From the NCBI GenBank assembly GCA_029785625.1, contig JAFLZI010000004.1, forward strand, positions 1 to 30,899: a stretch of 30,899 nt of DNA, written 5' to 3'. The DNA is from Nitrososphaerota archaeon. GTDB lineage: Archaea; Thermoproteota; Nitrososphaeria; Nitrososphaerales; UBA183. Both the position numbers and the translations under genes were made by a program. The notes under the pieces were generated by a model that had not been told where the DNA came from, ran no database searches, and was given only the letters and a program-made list of their open reading frames with translations. Shown one piece after another: positions 6,880-14,062 of this stretch (its first letter is position 1; each line of letters starts with the position of its first letter).

Positions 6880-7977
6880 TCATGCCCCCTTCACCACCGC
6901 AGCCACCGCTTCGGGGGCTGTCTTGTACATCTTCACTGCCGTCCCCTCCAGCATCTTCCGCGCGGCCCCCTCCTCGGCGCCGCTGACCCTGGCGTAGAGG
7001 GGTTTCAGCCCGCCTTCGGAGATGACGGCTTTGATCCCGGCAGCTACGTCGGTGCTGCGGGTGATACCCCCGTAGATGTTGACCAGTATCCTGCGGACGC
7101 CCGGCAGCCGGTTGACCAAGCGTATGGCAGCCTCCACCCGGTCCTGCTGCGCACCGCCCCCGAGGTCGAGGAAGCATGCGGGCTTCCCCCCGGCGTCCCC
7201 CACCAGGTCCAGGGTAGAGAGGACAAGCCCGGCTCCGTTTCCGACTACGGCTATGTCGCCGTCCAGGCTCACGAAGGCGAACCCCTCGCGGGACGCCTCC
7301 CCCTCGAACTCGTCTTCGGGGTGGAGCTTGGCGAACTCAGGGTGACGGAAGAGGGCGTTGTCGTCGACTATCACCTTGGCGTCCAGCGGCATCAGCCGCC
7401 CGTCCTTCCCCACGGCGAGGGGATTGATCTCGGCGAGCTCGCACTCCTTCTCCCTGGCGAGCCGCTCGAGCGAGCGCAGGATCTTCTCGAACTGGGCAGC
7501 CTGCTCCCCCTGCAGTTTGAGCTCAGAGGCAACCTCCCCCGCGAACCTTTCGTCGATCCCTTCGGATGGGACCCTTCGTATGACCTTGCCTGACAGCGAC
7601 TCGACGTCTATCCCCCCGGCCTTGGCCGCTATCGTCACGAAGGACCTGTCCCCCCTGTCCAAGGACACCGAGAGGTACATCTCTGAATCGTGCGGGAAGC
7701 CCTCCTCCAGCAGGAGGGCGGACGGCTTCTCCCCGCCGATGGGGAGCCCGAAGATCCTCTTCGCTTCGACTTCGGCCTTGTCCGGCCCGTCCACCAGGGC
7801 GATGCCGCCGGCCTTCCCCCTGCCGCCGGCCAGGACCTGGGACTTCACAGCCAGGGGAGGCTTCAGCGACGTGAACGCGGTCCGCACCGACGCGACGTCG
7901 CGGACCAGGGTCGACCTGGGCACCGGAAGGCCGTACTCTCGGAAAAGGTCCTTCGCCTGATACTCGTAAAGGCGCAT
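6880..7977 (-). CDS. sucC: Succinyl-CoA synthetase (ADP-forming) beta subunit
   Basis: A 365-residue ATP-grasp subunit that binds ADP/ATP and succinate and partners with SucD. The N-terminus (MRLYEYQAKDLFREYGLPVP) is the standard start of the family. The ATP-grasp lysine region VKSQVLAGGRGKAGG, the metal site region LAEINPLAV and the C-terminal ligase domain (GKPACFLDLGGGA, RILVNIYGGITRSTDVA) are all present. Length is slightly below the bacterial norm of about 388. ATG 7977 is preceded by a TATA-like box at 8001-8008, consistent with a leaderless transcript. It is divergent from alba. Confidence 0.96.
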   Translation of the reverse strand: MRLYEYQAKDLFREYGLPVPRSTLVRDVASVRTAFTSLKPPLAVKSQVLAGGRGKAGGIALVDGPDKAEVEAKRIFGLPIGGEKPSALLLEEGFPHDSEMYLSVSLDRGDRSFVTIAAKAGGIDVESLSGKVIRRVPSEGIDERFAGEVASELKLQGEQAAQFEKILRSLERLAREKECELAEINPLAVGKDGRLMPLDAKVIVDDNALFRHPEFAKLHPEDEFEGEASREGFAFVSLDGDIAVVGNGAGLVLSTLDLVGDAGGKPACFLDLGGGAQQDRVEAAIRLVNRLPGVRRILVNIYGGITRSTDVAAGIKAVISEGGLKPLYARVSGAEEGAARKMLEGTAVKMYKTAPEAVAAVVKGA

Positions 7978-8000
7978 AGCAGGCGCGCAAAGCCATGGGG

Positions 8001-8008
8001 ATTAAAGT
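8001..8008 (-). promoter_or_regulatory. TATA box for sucC
   Basis: CTTTAATC on the minus strand lies 24-31 bases before ATG 7977. Confidence 0.55.
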
Positions 8009-8134
8009 TAGCGTCTGGCTCGTCCCAGGGCAGAGCGGGCGCGAAGGCGGTGGACGCGGGCCATCTGGAAGCCGAACGGCGGCGCAGGGGCGCCATGAGA
8101 CCGGCTCAGGGACCCGGACCTGCCCGCGGCTCGA

Positions 8135-8149
8135 TGGACAACATGTCCA
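8135..8149 (+). promoter_or_regulatory. Inverted repeat upstream of the alba promoter
   Basis: A perfect 6-3-6 inverted repeat (tggaca, aca, tgtcca) ends five bases before the TATA box of alba. Its position next to the BRE/TATA element suits an operator or activator site. No regulator is identified. Confidence 0.45.
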
Positions 8150-8154
8150 CAGCG

Positions 8155-8162
8155 GATATATA
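8155..8162 (+). promoter_or_regulatory. TATA box for alba
   Basis: The box gatatata is centred about 28 bases before ATG 8186, a strong match to the archaeal consensus and spacing. Confidence 0.7.
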
Positions 8163-8185
8163 GGCCGGGACGAAGCGACGTATCA

Positions 8186-8494
8186 ATGTCCAACCAACCA
8201 GAACACGAAGAAGCGCAACCACGCGAACCAAACACCATCTACGTCGGGAAGAAACCGACCATGAACTACGTCCTCGCCGTCCTGACCCAGATCAACAACG
8301 GATCCAACGTGGTCACCGTGAAGGCTCGCGGACGAGCCATCTCGCGGGCGGTCGACGTGGCCCAGGTCCTGACGAAGAGGTTCGCCACCGACGTGCGGGT
8401 GCAGAACATCTCCATCAACACGGAGCAGGTCAAGAGCACCATAACCGGCGGAATGAACAACGTCTCCTCCATAGAGATCAAGCTCGGGAAGTAA
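8186..8494 (+). CDS. albA: Alba chromatin/RNA-binding protein
   Basis: A 102-residue Alba-family nucleic-acid-binding protein. After an acidic N-terminal tail (residues 1-15) comes NTIYVGKKPTMNYVLAVLTQ, containing the lysine pair K22/K23 that matches the DNA-binding and acetylated lysine of Sulfolobus Alba. The helix RAISRAVDVAQVLTKRF and strand VRVQNISINTEQV complete the fold. It would dimerise and coat DNA or RNA in the nucleoid. Start ATG 8186 has a near-ideal TATA box, suggesting high expression, and a perfect inverted repeat just upstream that may regulate it. It is a single gene between sucC (divergent) and the NusA-like gene (same direction, 143 bases away). Confidence 0.96.
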   Translation: MSNQPEHEEAQPREPNTIYVGKKPTMNYVLAVLTQINNGSNVVTVKARGRAISRAVDVAQVLTKRFATDVRVQNISINTEQVKSTITGGMNNVSSIEIKLGK

Positions 8495-8604
8495 AGATCC
8501 CAGGAGACGGCCGATGGAAGCCCCGCTGCACCCCGTCAGCCAGCGGCGGCTTTGAGGCCCCGGGGGGCGCACCAGGCGCTCCTTGCCGCAGGGGCCTCCG
8601 AACA

Positions 8605-8612
8605 TTTTTTAT
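8605..8612 (+). promoter_or_regulatory. TATA box for NusA-like gene
   Basis: The AT run ttttttat lies 26-33 bases before ATG 8638. Confidence 0.55.
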
Positions 8613-8637
8613 GCGCGTATAGCGAGCGCCCTCAGAG

Positions 8638-9174
8638 ATGCAGCCAAAGCTCCCCATCTGCGCCTTCGACGCGAAGACAGGGATACTCTGCGGTAACTGC
8701 GAGGCGAGGCTTTCGAAGGGGGAGATAACGCATGCCGACGTCGATGCGTCCAGGGCGATCGCCAGCCTGGCCGACAGGTTCCCCGAGCTGGCCAAGGTCA
8801 CGCTGAAGCGCGCCACTGAGACGCGCGGTTCCTACGTGCTTGAGTTCGAGCGGTCCGATATGGCCTCGCTGAGGTCGAACCCGCAGCTCCACGAAGAGCT
8901 GGAGGGGGCGCTGAAGGGGAAGGCGTACCTGGTGGGGGCGGGGGTGAGCGACAGGCAGTTCCTGGAAGAGGTGTTCTACCCGGCCAGGGTGCTCACGGTG
9001 AACACCGTCTGGCTCCCGGACGGGGAGAAGAAGACCAAGGTCGTGGTCCCGGCCAAGAGGAGCGAGAGGAGGCTGGGGGACTTCGACAAGCTCAGAGAGA
9101 CTGTCAAGCGCGCCAGAGGGATCGACCTGTTGGTTGAGACCGAGCGCGAGGTCGCGGCCAGCCTGCACTCCTAG
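8638..9174 (+). CDS. NusA-like KH-domain transcription factor
   Basis: A 178-residue protein resembling archaeal NusA-like proteins. An N-terminal cysteine cluster (C8, then C18 and C21 in ILCGNCEARL) may bind zinc together with another ligand. It is followed by a beta/alpha region (residues 45-95) and a C-terminal KH-like part with VLTVNTVWLPDGEKKTKVVV and DFDKLRETVKRARGIDLLVE. Such proteins are thought to bind nascent RNA and affect elongation or termination; direct evidence in this group is limited. Start ATG 8638 follows a good TATA-like box. Its stop codon overlaps the AspRS stop on the opposite strand within a shared ctag at 9171-9174. Fold assignment is likely, exact function less so. 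Confidence 0.75.
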   Translation: MQPKLPICAFDAKTGILCGNCEARLSKGEITHADVDASRAIASLADRFPELAKVTLKRATETRGSYVLEFERSDMASLRSNPQLHEELEGALKGKAYLVGAGVSDRQFLEEVFYPARVLTVNTVWLPDGEKKTKVVVPAKRSERRLGDFDKLRETVKRARGIDLLVETEREVAASLHS

Positions 9175-10484
9175 GGCTGGAGCCTTTCCGGGTCCCTCGG
9201 GAAGAGCACCGCCTCCTTGACGTTCTCGATGCCGAGGAGCTTCGCCGCGAACCGCTCTATGCCGAAGGAGAACCCTCCGTGCGGGGGGACCCCGTAGCGG
9301 AAGGGCTCCGTGAACCACTCGAGGGCCTTCGCGTCCATCCCCTTCTCCTTGATCTGCGCCATTATCTTCTCGTGGCGGTGCTCCCGCTGCCCCCCCGACG
9401 AGAGCTCCAGGCTCCCGAAGAAGAAGTCCGTGGACCTGGCGAACTCAGGGTCGTCGTCGTACCTCATGATGTAGAAGGGCTTGGGCTTGGACGGGAACCT
9501 GTTCACGAAGAAGAAGTCGGACCCGTGCTCTTCCTTGGCGTAGGCCGCCAGGACGTCCTTCGCCTCCTCGTCGAGGTCCTCCCCCCTGGGGAGCTTCTTC
9601 CCCTTCGACTCGAGGATTCCGTAGACTTCTGGGAAGTCTATCTCGGGGAGGGGGAGCTCCGGCATCGGGAGCTCGCGCTTCAGCAGGGAGAGCTCCCCGG
9701 AGCAGCTCTTGTTCGCCTTCTCTATGCCGTGGACCATCATCTCCTCTTCGACGCGCATCACGTCCTTTTCGTCCGCGACGAACCCCATCTCAGGGGCTAT
9801 GGTCCTGTGCTCGCTCAGGTGGCGCGGGGTGTGCGAAAGCTCTGCCCGCCAGTTGGCCCCCAGGTCGTACACCCTGTCGAACCCCCCGGCGATGGTCAGC
9901 TGCCGGTGGAGCTGCGGGTCCTGCCTGAGGAACGCCTCCCTCCCGTAGTAGTCGATCTTGAAGACCTCGGACCCGCCCTCAGACACCCCGCCGATGATGC
10001 TCGGGGTGAAGGCCCTGATGAACCCGGAACCCTGGAGGTACTCCTCGAACCCCTGGACCAGGGCGTTCTCGATGGTGAACACCGCGGCCGTCTCCGGCCT
10101 GCGGAGCTCCAGGGACCTCCACTCGAGGCGGGTGTCGAGCGCCGCCGGGGTCACCCCCCTCGGGTCAAGTGGGAGCGGGGCCGCGGCCCTGGCCACGACG
10201 TCGATGGACGACGGGAGTATCTCGAAACCCATCCTGGCAGCCTTGCTCTCCTTCACCTCGCCGACGCAGGAGATGACGTCCTCCTGGTGGAGCCCGGAGA
10301 CCAGGGCGAAGAGTTCCGGTGGGACCGCCTTCTTGGGGACGGCCACCTGGACCACCCCCCTGGAGTTGCGCAGGAGGACGAAGCTGATCCCCCCGAGGGC
10401 CCGGACGTCGTGGACCCACCCTTCGAGGCGGACCTGCCTGCCTACCCTCGCCTTGAGGTCAGCGGGAGAGAACGGCTCTTGCAA
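9171..10484 (-). CDS. aspS: Aspartyl-tRNA synthetase
   Basis: A 437-residue class IIb synthetase that charges tRNA-Asp, and possibly tRNA-Asn. The N-terminal OB-fold anticodon-binding domain contains VRLEGWVHDVRALGGISFVL. The catalytic core has the motif 2 region (AFLRQDPQLHRQ, RVYDLGANWRAELSHTPRH) and motif 3 (GGFSFGIERFAAKLLG). The His in GWVHD is the residue type usually linked to non-discriminating archaeal AspRS, where discriminating forms tend to carry Trp; this is a weak hint that Asn-tRNA is made by transamidation. A longer frame runs to 10982 but overlaps another gene. TTG 10484, with an AT-rich box 24-32 bases upstream, gives the normal family length. The 3' end shares ctag with the NusA-like gene. 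Confidence 0.95.
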   Translation of the reverse strand: MQEPFSPADLKARVGRQVRLEGWVHDVRALGGISFVLLRNSRGVVQVAVPKKAVPPELFALVSGLHQEDVISCVGEVKESKAARMGFEILPSSIDVVARAAAPLPLDPRGVTPAALDTRLEWRSLELRRPETAAVFTIENALVQGFEEYLQGSGFIRAFTPSIIGGVSEGGSEVFKIDYYGREAFLRQDPQLHRQLTIAGGFDRVYDLGANWRAELSHTPRHLSEHRTIAPEMGFVADEKDVMRVEEEMMVHGIEKANKSCSGELSLLKRELPMPELPLPEIDFPEVYGILESKGKKLPRGEDLDEEAKDVLAAYAKEEHGSDFFFVNRFPSKPKPFYIMRYDDDPEFARSTDFFFGSLELSSGGQREHRHEKIMAQIKEKGMDAKALEWFTEPFRYGVPPHGGFSFGIERFAAKLLGIENVKEAVLFPRDPERLQP

Positions 10485-10507
10485 TGCGGGGGCTCGGGAG
10501 CGGGAGT

Positions 10508-10516
10508 AGAAATAGG
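10508..10516 (-). promoter_or_regulatory. TATA-like box for aspS
   Basis: CCTATTTCT on the minus strand is centred 28 bases before TTG 10484. It overlaps the region just before the stop of the upstream 119-residue gene. Confidence 0.5.
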
Positions 10517-10525
10517 TTCGACGCC

Positions 10526-10885
10526 CTAGCCAGAGCGGCGCGTGGAGGGCGGCCTCTCGAGGGAGAAGAACGTCGCCGCGGCCTCCGGGCTGATGATCCT
10601 GATTTCGTAGCTCGCCGCTAGCTGTCTCGCGTCGTCGTCGGCCCTCTCTAGGGGACAGACCACGACGAGCGAGCAGCCCGTGTCGAGCTTCTTGGCGTAG
10701 GACTTCACCATCTCTGTGGTGCTGACGGAGTCGTAGATGTCGAAGGCGTAGAACCGGTCCCCGTCTGAGAAGAGGAGGTTGAAAGAATGGACCACCCCGG
10801 ACTCCCCCTGGACCGCGCGCGGGACCACCGGCTTCAGCCCCGCCCTGGCGGCCCCCACTTCGAGGGTTAACTTCTCTAACTCCAA
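10526..10885 (-). CDS. Unrecognised 119-residue protein
   Basis: I do not recognise this gene with confidence. It encodes a soluble alpha/beta protein. The core alternates predicted strands and helices: VVHSFNLLFSDGDRFYAFDI, then a helix (STTEMVKSYAKKLDTG), a strand (CSLVVVCPL), a helix rich in Asp and Ala, and IRIISPEAA. This order is reminiscent of small PD-(D/E)XK nuclease-fold domains, with D in SDGDRFYAFD as a possible acidic site, but the catalytic lysine is not obvious, so nuclease activity is not claimed. The start is TTG 10885, with a symmetric TATA box (gcttataagc) about 36 bases upstream. It lies 69 bases downstream of cdvC on the same strand and 41 bases before aspS. Confidence 0.65.
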   Translation of the reverse strand: MELEKLTLEVGAARAGLKPVVPRAVQGESGVVHSFNLLFSDGDRFYAFDIYDSVSTTEMVKSYAKKLDTGCSLVVVCPLERADDDARQLAASYEIRIISPEAAATFFSLERPPSTRRSG

Positions 10886-10916
10886 AGGACCCTACGGGGC
10901 GCCCGGCCCGAGGTCT

Positions 10917-10926
10917 GCTTATAAGC
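10917..10926 (-). promoter_or_regulatory. TATA box for the 119-residue gene
   Basis: The perfect palindrome gcttataagc lies between the cdvC stop and TTG 10885. It suggests the small gene is not merely the tail of the cdv transcript. Confidence 0.55.
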
Positions 10927-10954
10927 GATGTGGAAGCCCGGCACGTAGCCCGGG

Positions 10955-12190
10955 CTAGAGCGCGCTGAAGTTGTTCGTCCACTGCTGGTAGGCGCGGAGC
11001 ATGTCCGGGGACACGGAAGGCTTCCTCGTCCTCATTATCTCCTTGAAGTCGCTGATGTCTATGGGGCGCGGGGTCGACTCCTTGTCCAGGGCGTTGCCTG
11101 ACTTGAACAGCTCTCTGACCACCCTCAGCTGGACCCCCTGGCAGATGTCCTTGATGTCGCTCCCAGAGTAGCCGTCGCTCAGCTTGGCCAGGGTCGCGGG
11201 CTCCACGTCCTCGGCCAGCGTCAGCGGCGCCGTGTAGAGCTTGAACTGGGCCATGCGCGCCTCGTTGTCCGGGAGGGGGACGAGTATCCTCTTGGCGAAG
11301 CGGCGGAGGAATGGCGGGTCCAGGGACCAGGGCTTGTTCGTGGCGCCTATGACGTACATGTGGAGGTTCTTCCCCTTGTCGTTGATCCCGTCTGTCTCCT
11401 TCAGGAACTGGTCCCTTACCCTCACCTCGCCACCGACCTCCTGGCTCCTGGTGCCGAGCAGGGAGTCTATCTCGTCGACGAACACTATCACCGGCTTGTT
11501 GTCAGCCAGCATCTTCCTGGCGTTGTTGAAGAGCTTGGCCACGTTCTTCTCCCCCTCGCCCAGCCACTTGCTCATGATCGACGCCGCGTCGACCGAGATG
11601 AAGTACCCGTCTATCTCCGCCGCCGTGGCCGCCGCCACCATCGTCTTGCCGCATCCTGGCGGGCCGTAGAGCAGGATCCCCCTGGGCCAGCCCAGCTTGA
11701 AGAGGTCGGGGCGCAGGAAGGGGAAGACTATCGACTCGCGGATGGCCTGCTTGCAGTCCTCGAGGCCTATGACGTCGTCCCACTTGACGTCTGGTTTCTC
11801 TGTGACGACGAGCTCGTTGAAGGACGCCTTCAGCTGCTGCACGACCTGGGGCCCGGCCGGTGAGTTGGGGCTCGCCGACGTCGGACCGGGTGCAGCCCCG
11901 GGCCTCGCCGCCGGGGGGGTCCATTCGGCTTCTGTTGGTTGGTCCTGCGGGATCAGCCCGTGGGCCGCCTGTATCGCTTTGACCCTCTCCTGGTATGCCA
12001 TGGCGCGCTCGGTGTACTGCTTGTTGAGCCTGTAGTCAGGGTAGAGGTGTACTAGCTTCACCAGGGTCGATATGGCCTTCTGGTACATCTGGATCGCCAT
12101 GCCATGGGCCCCCTGCGAGTCAAGCCTGATCGCTTCCGACGCGTACTTCTTCGCGTCGTCTTCCAGCTCCTTGGCTGCGACCACGCTCAA
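10955..12190 (-). CDS. cdvC: CdvC, Vps4-type AAA ATPase for cell division
   Basis: A 411-residue AAA+ ATPase that remodels ESCRT-III filaments during archaeal cytokinesis. Residues 1-78 form an MIT domain (AIQMYQKAISTLVKLVHLYP). A Pro/Ala-rich linker runs to about 112, followed by the AAA core: Walker A GPPGCGKT at 176-183, pore-loop region IMSKWLGEGEKNV, Walker B VIVFVDEID with E240, and sensor/arginine-finger region FLRRFAKRI. The C-terminal helix matches Vps4. The start TTG 12190 overlaps the CdvB stop by four bases (ttga), so translation is probably coupled. MIT domains bind proline-rich MIM2 motifs of ESCRT-III; one is visible in the neighbouring paralogue. Confidence 0.96.
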   Translation of the reverse strand: MSVVAAKELEDDAKKYASEAIRLDSQGAHGMAIQMYQKAISTLVKLVHLYPDYRLNKQYTERAMAYQERVKAIQAAHGLIPQDQPTEAEWTPPAARPGAAPGPTSASPNSPAGPQVVQQLKASFNELVVTEKPDVKWDDVIGLEDCKQAIRESIVFPFLRPDLFKLGWPRGILLYGPPGCGKTMVAAATAAEIDGYFISVDAASIMSKWLGEGEKNVAKLFNNARKMLADNKPVIVFVDEIDSLLGTRSQEVGGEVRVRDQFLKETDGINDKGKNLHMYVIGATNKPWSLDPPFLRRFAKRILVPLPDNEARMAQFKLYTAPLTLAEDVEPATLAKLSDGYSGSDIKDICQGVQLRVVRELFKSGNALDKESTPRPIDISDFKEIMRTRKPSVSPDMLRAYQQWTNNFSAL

Positions 12191-13053
12191 CTCTCCGAGC
12201 CCCCCTCGCCGAGCTTGACCTTCCCCTGGGCCATGAGCGTGAGCATCGCCTGCTCCACCTCGTCTGAGGGTATCTTAAGGACAGAAGACGCGTCGGTTAT
12301 GTCGACGTTTCCGTTGTGGATGGCCGCATACTGGAGCACCTGCTCCTCCGCCTCGTCAGGATGCGCGCGCGGCGGGTAGAGGGCGCCGAGTATCTGGGAC
12401 GCGTCATCCTCCTCGTCGTCGCCGGCCTCGAGGAGCGGGGTCCTCTCCTGGAGCTCCGGGGCTTCGCGCTGGATCGCCCGCGGGGAGACCATGAGTGTCC
12501 GCTTCATCTCCTCGGCCCTCTCTTCGGCTAGCCTCCTTGCCTGCTCGATGAGCTCTTCGCCGTTGTCGGTCTGGATGTTCAGCTGGATGTCAGGAGACAC
12601 GTTCCCCATCCCAGCCATGGTCTCGCTGAGGGCGCTGTTGATCTCGTCTGACGCGTGGTCCAGCGAGGGGGCGATCCCCTGGACGGTCTTGTTGACCTTG
12701 CGGAGGACCTTGAAGGCCATGCTCATGTGCGACATCACGTCCCCGACCTCAGCTATGCTCTCCAGCCTCAGGACCACCTGGGTCAGGGCGAGCTCGCTGG
12801 CATAGACCACCTTCCCCACCTTCCTGAGCTCGGCCCACTCGTTGGCGTAGACGTTCGCCTTGGACTGGTCCTTGGTCTTCATCGCCCTCAGGGTCGTGTC
12901 GAAGAGCGTCTTGCGCCTCTGCTCGACCCGGGCCCGGATGCTCTCCAGCTCCTTGCGGTGGTATTCAATCTCCTTGATCGTCGACGTGATCTTCGGCTTG
13001 ATTGCCTCCTCGCGGCCTATACCCAGTAGCCTCAGAGGTGCACGGGCGGACAA
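12187..13053 (-). CDS. cdvB: CdvB, ESCRT-III homologue with winged helix
   Basis: A 288-residue ESCRT-III protein that polymerises at the division site. Residues about 20-150 form the helical Snf7-like core with a basic first helix (EYHRKELESIRARVEQRRKT) and VVLRLESIAEVGDVMSHMSM. An acidic linker (GDDEEDDASQ) leads to a C-terminal winged helix at 234-283 (VDITDASSVLKIPSDEVEQA), the part that in Sulfolobus CdvB binds the CdvA tail. I see no clear proline-rich MIM2 motif; the stretch APELQERTPLL is the nearest. The start TTG 13053 is about 29 bases after a TATA-like box. It is directly followed by cdvC with a four-base overlap. No cdvA is seen in the window. Confidence 0.94.
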   Translation of the reverse strand: MSARAPLRLLGIGREEAIKPKITSTIKEIEYHRKELESIRARVEQRRKTLFDTTLRAMKTKDQSKANVYANEWAELRKVGKVVYASELALTQVVLRLESIAEVGDVMSHMSMAFKVLRKVNKTVQGIAPSLDHASDEINSALSETMAGMGNVSPDIQLNIQTDNGEELIEQARRLAEERAEEMKRTLMVSPRAIQREAPELQERTPLLEAGDDEEDDASQILGALYPPRAHPDEAEEQVLQYAAIHNGNVDITDASSVLKIPSDEVEQAMLTLMAQGKVKLGEGGSES

Positions 13054-13078
13054 ATACGCCGGCTCAGGGGTCGACCCC

Positions 13079-13086
13079 CATAATCA
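13079..13086 (-). promoter_or_regulatory. TATA-like box for the cdvBC operon
   Basis: TGATTATG on the minus strand is centred about 29 bases before TTG 13053, supporting a cdvB-cdvC transcript starting here. Confidence 0.5.
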
Positions 13087-13238
13087 CGGGGTTGGTCAAC
13101 AAAAGCGATACAATATGGTGAATGTTTGTTTGAACTCTCAGGCCGTCGCCCTGATCGGGGGAGGAGCTAGCCGACGGCGCGCCGGGGCCGCAGGCCTCAG
13201 AGGAGGACACGCCGGAACCCAGTTCCCACTCGGGTTGG

Positions 13239-13264
13239 AGAAAATAAAGGAGCGAGGGCTCCTT
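13239..13264 (-). terminator. Hairpin plus T-rich terminator after the ESCRT-III paralogue
   Basis: One base after the paralogue stop, a perfect 7-bp stem (AAGGAGC, loop CCTC, GCTCCTT) is followed on the minus strand by TATTTTCT. It resembles an intrinsic terminator and separates this gene from cdvBC. Confidence 0.65.
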
Positions 13265-13265
13265 C

Positions 13266-13919
13266 TTAGTAGGAGGCGCCCTCAGTAGAGGTTGTTTCGG
13301 CAGACGGGAGAGACGAGGGGATGTCCGGGAACTTCTCGCGCATGCGAGTCTCCGCCACGGCTGAGGCCTCGGCCAAGATTTTCTCGGCGTCCTCGTTGGC
13401 GGCTTCGAAGTTGAGGGAGTATCCACCTACTGTCCCTGCGTCCACCAGGATGCTGCTGAGCAGACCAGAGATCTCGCCGATCTCGTTCTCGGCTTCCGGC
13501 AACACGCCCACCAAGCCTTGCTTGACGTTGCGTATCACCGACATGGCCGGTGTCAGGGTGACGACGATGTCGCCCAGTTCCGTGATGGTGTTGAGTCTGA
13601 GCACTATCTGCTCCAGAGCGAGCTTGGCCTGGGTGACCATCTTGTTCATCTTTCTGATCTCGGCCAGCTCGTTCGCGAAGACGGACGCGTGCTGAGTGTC
13701 GTGTTTCTGTAGAGAGCTGACGACCTTTGTGAAGATCGAGTTGTCTCTCTCCCTGAGTTTGGTGGATGTGGAGTCGAGTTTGGCTACTTGGACTTGGATT
13801 TGGCGGACTGCGAGGTCGAGTCTCGGCTTCAGGGGCCCGGGGCTCCTCACGGAATCCTTCACCCGAGTTCCGAAACTCTGGCTGTTTTGCTTTTCCCATT
13901 TACCTGCGAACGTGGACAT
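13266..13919 (-). CDS. ESCRT-III (CdvB) paralogue without winged helix
   Basis: A 217-residue ESCRT-III family protein. Its core aligns by eye with CdvB next door: ANELAEIRKMNKMVTQAKLA and IVLRLNTITELGDIVVTLTP match NEWAELRKVGKVVYASELA and VVLRLESIAEVGDVMSHMS. It lacks the C-terminal winged helix and instead has a proline-rich motif FPDIPSSLP at 197-205, resembling a MIM2 motif that would bind the MIT domain of CdvC. This fits the short CdvB1/B2-type subunits recruited after CdvB. The gene is visibly less GC-rich than its neighbours and uses more TTG, TTT and TCT codons. ATG 13919 has a TATA-like box about 50 bases upstream, and a hairpin terminator follows the stop. Confidence 0.92.
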   Translation of the reverse strand: MSTFAGKWEKQNSQSFGTRVKDSVRSPGPLKPRLDLAVRQIQVQVAKLDSTSTKLRERDNSIFTKVVSSLQKHDTQHASVFANELAEIRKMNKMVTQAKLALEQIVLRLNTITELGDIVVTLTPAMSVIRNVKQGLVGVLPEAENEIGEISGLLSSILVDAGTVGGYSLNFEAANEDAEKILAEASAVAETRMREKFPDIPSSLPSAETTSTEGASY

Positions 13920-13965
13920 AGGTAGCTTCGAGCCTCAACAGCCCCAAATTCTCTATGTGGGGAGT

Positions 13966-13973
13966 AGTATAAT
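13966..13973 (-). promoter_or_regulatory. TATA-like box for the ESCRT-III paralogue
   Basis: GATTATAC-type sequence on the minus strand, about 50 bases before ATG 13919, predicts a leader of roughly 20-25 bases. Leaders this long are unusual in this window. Confidence 0.45.
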
Positions 13974-14031
13974 CTGTTTCACCAACGCATTAACTATTGT
14001 TCTTTTTTCTTGACACGCGGTCCGAAGCGAG

Positions 14032-14038
14032 CTTTTTC
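14032..14038 (+). promoter_or_regulatory. TATA-like box for metallophosphoesterase
   Basis: The box ctttttc lies 25-31 bases before GTG 14063. It decides that start over an ATG at 13997 whose product would begin with an unsupported 22-residue extension. Confidence 0.4.
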
Positions 14039-14062
14039 TGTCCCCGGGCCGGCGCGGCAGGC

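Noticed and set aside
10485..10982. N-terminal extension of AspRS to 10982
   Set aside because: It overlaps the 119-residue gene and has no synthetase-like sequence. The length is normal from TTG 10484.
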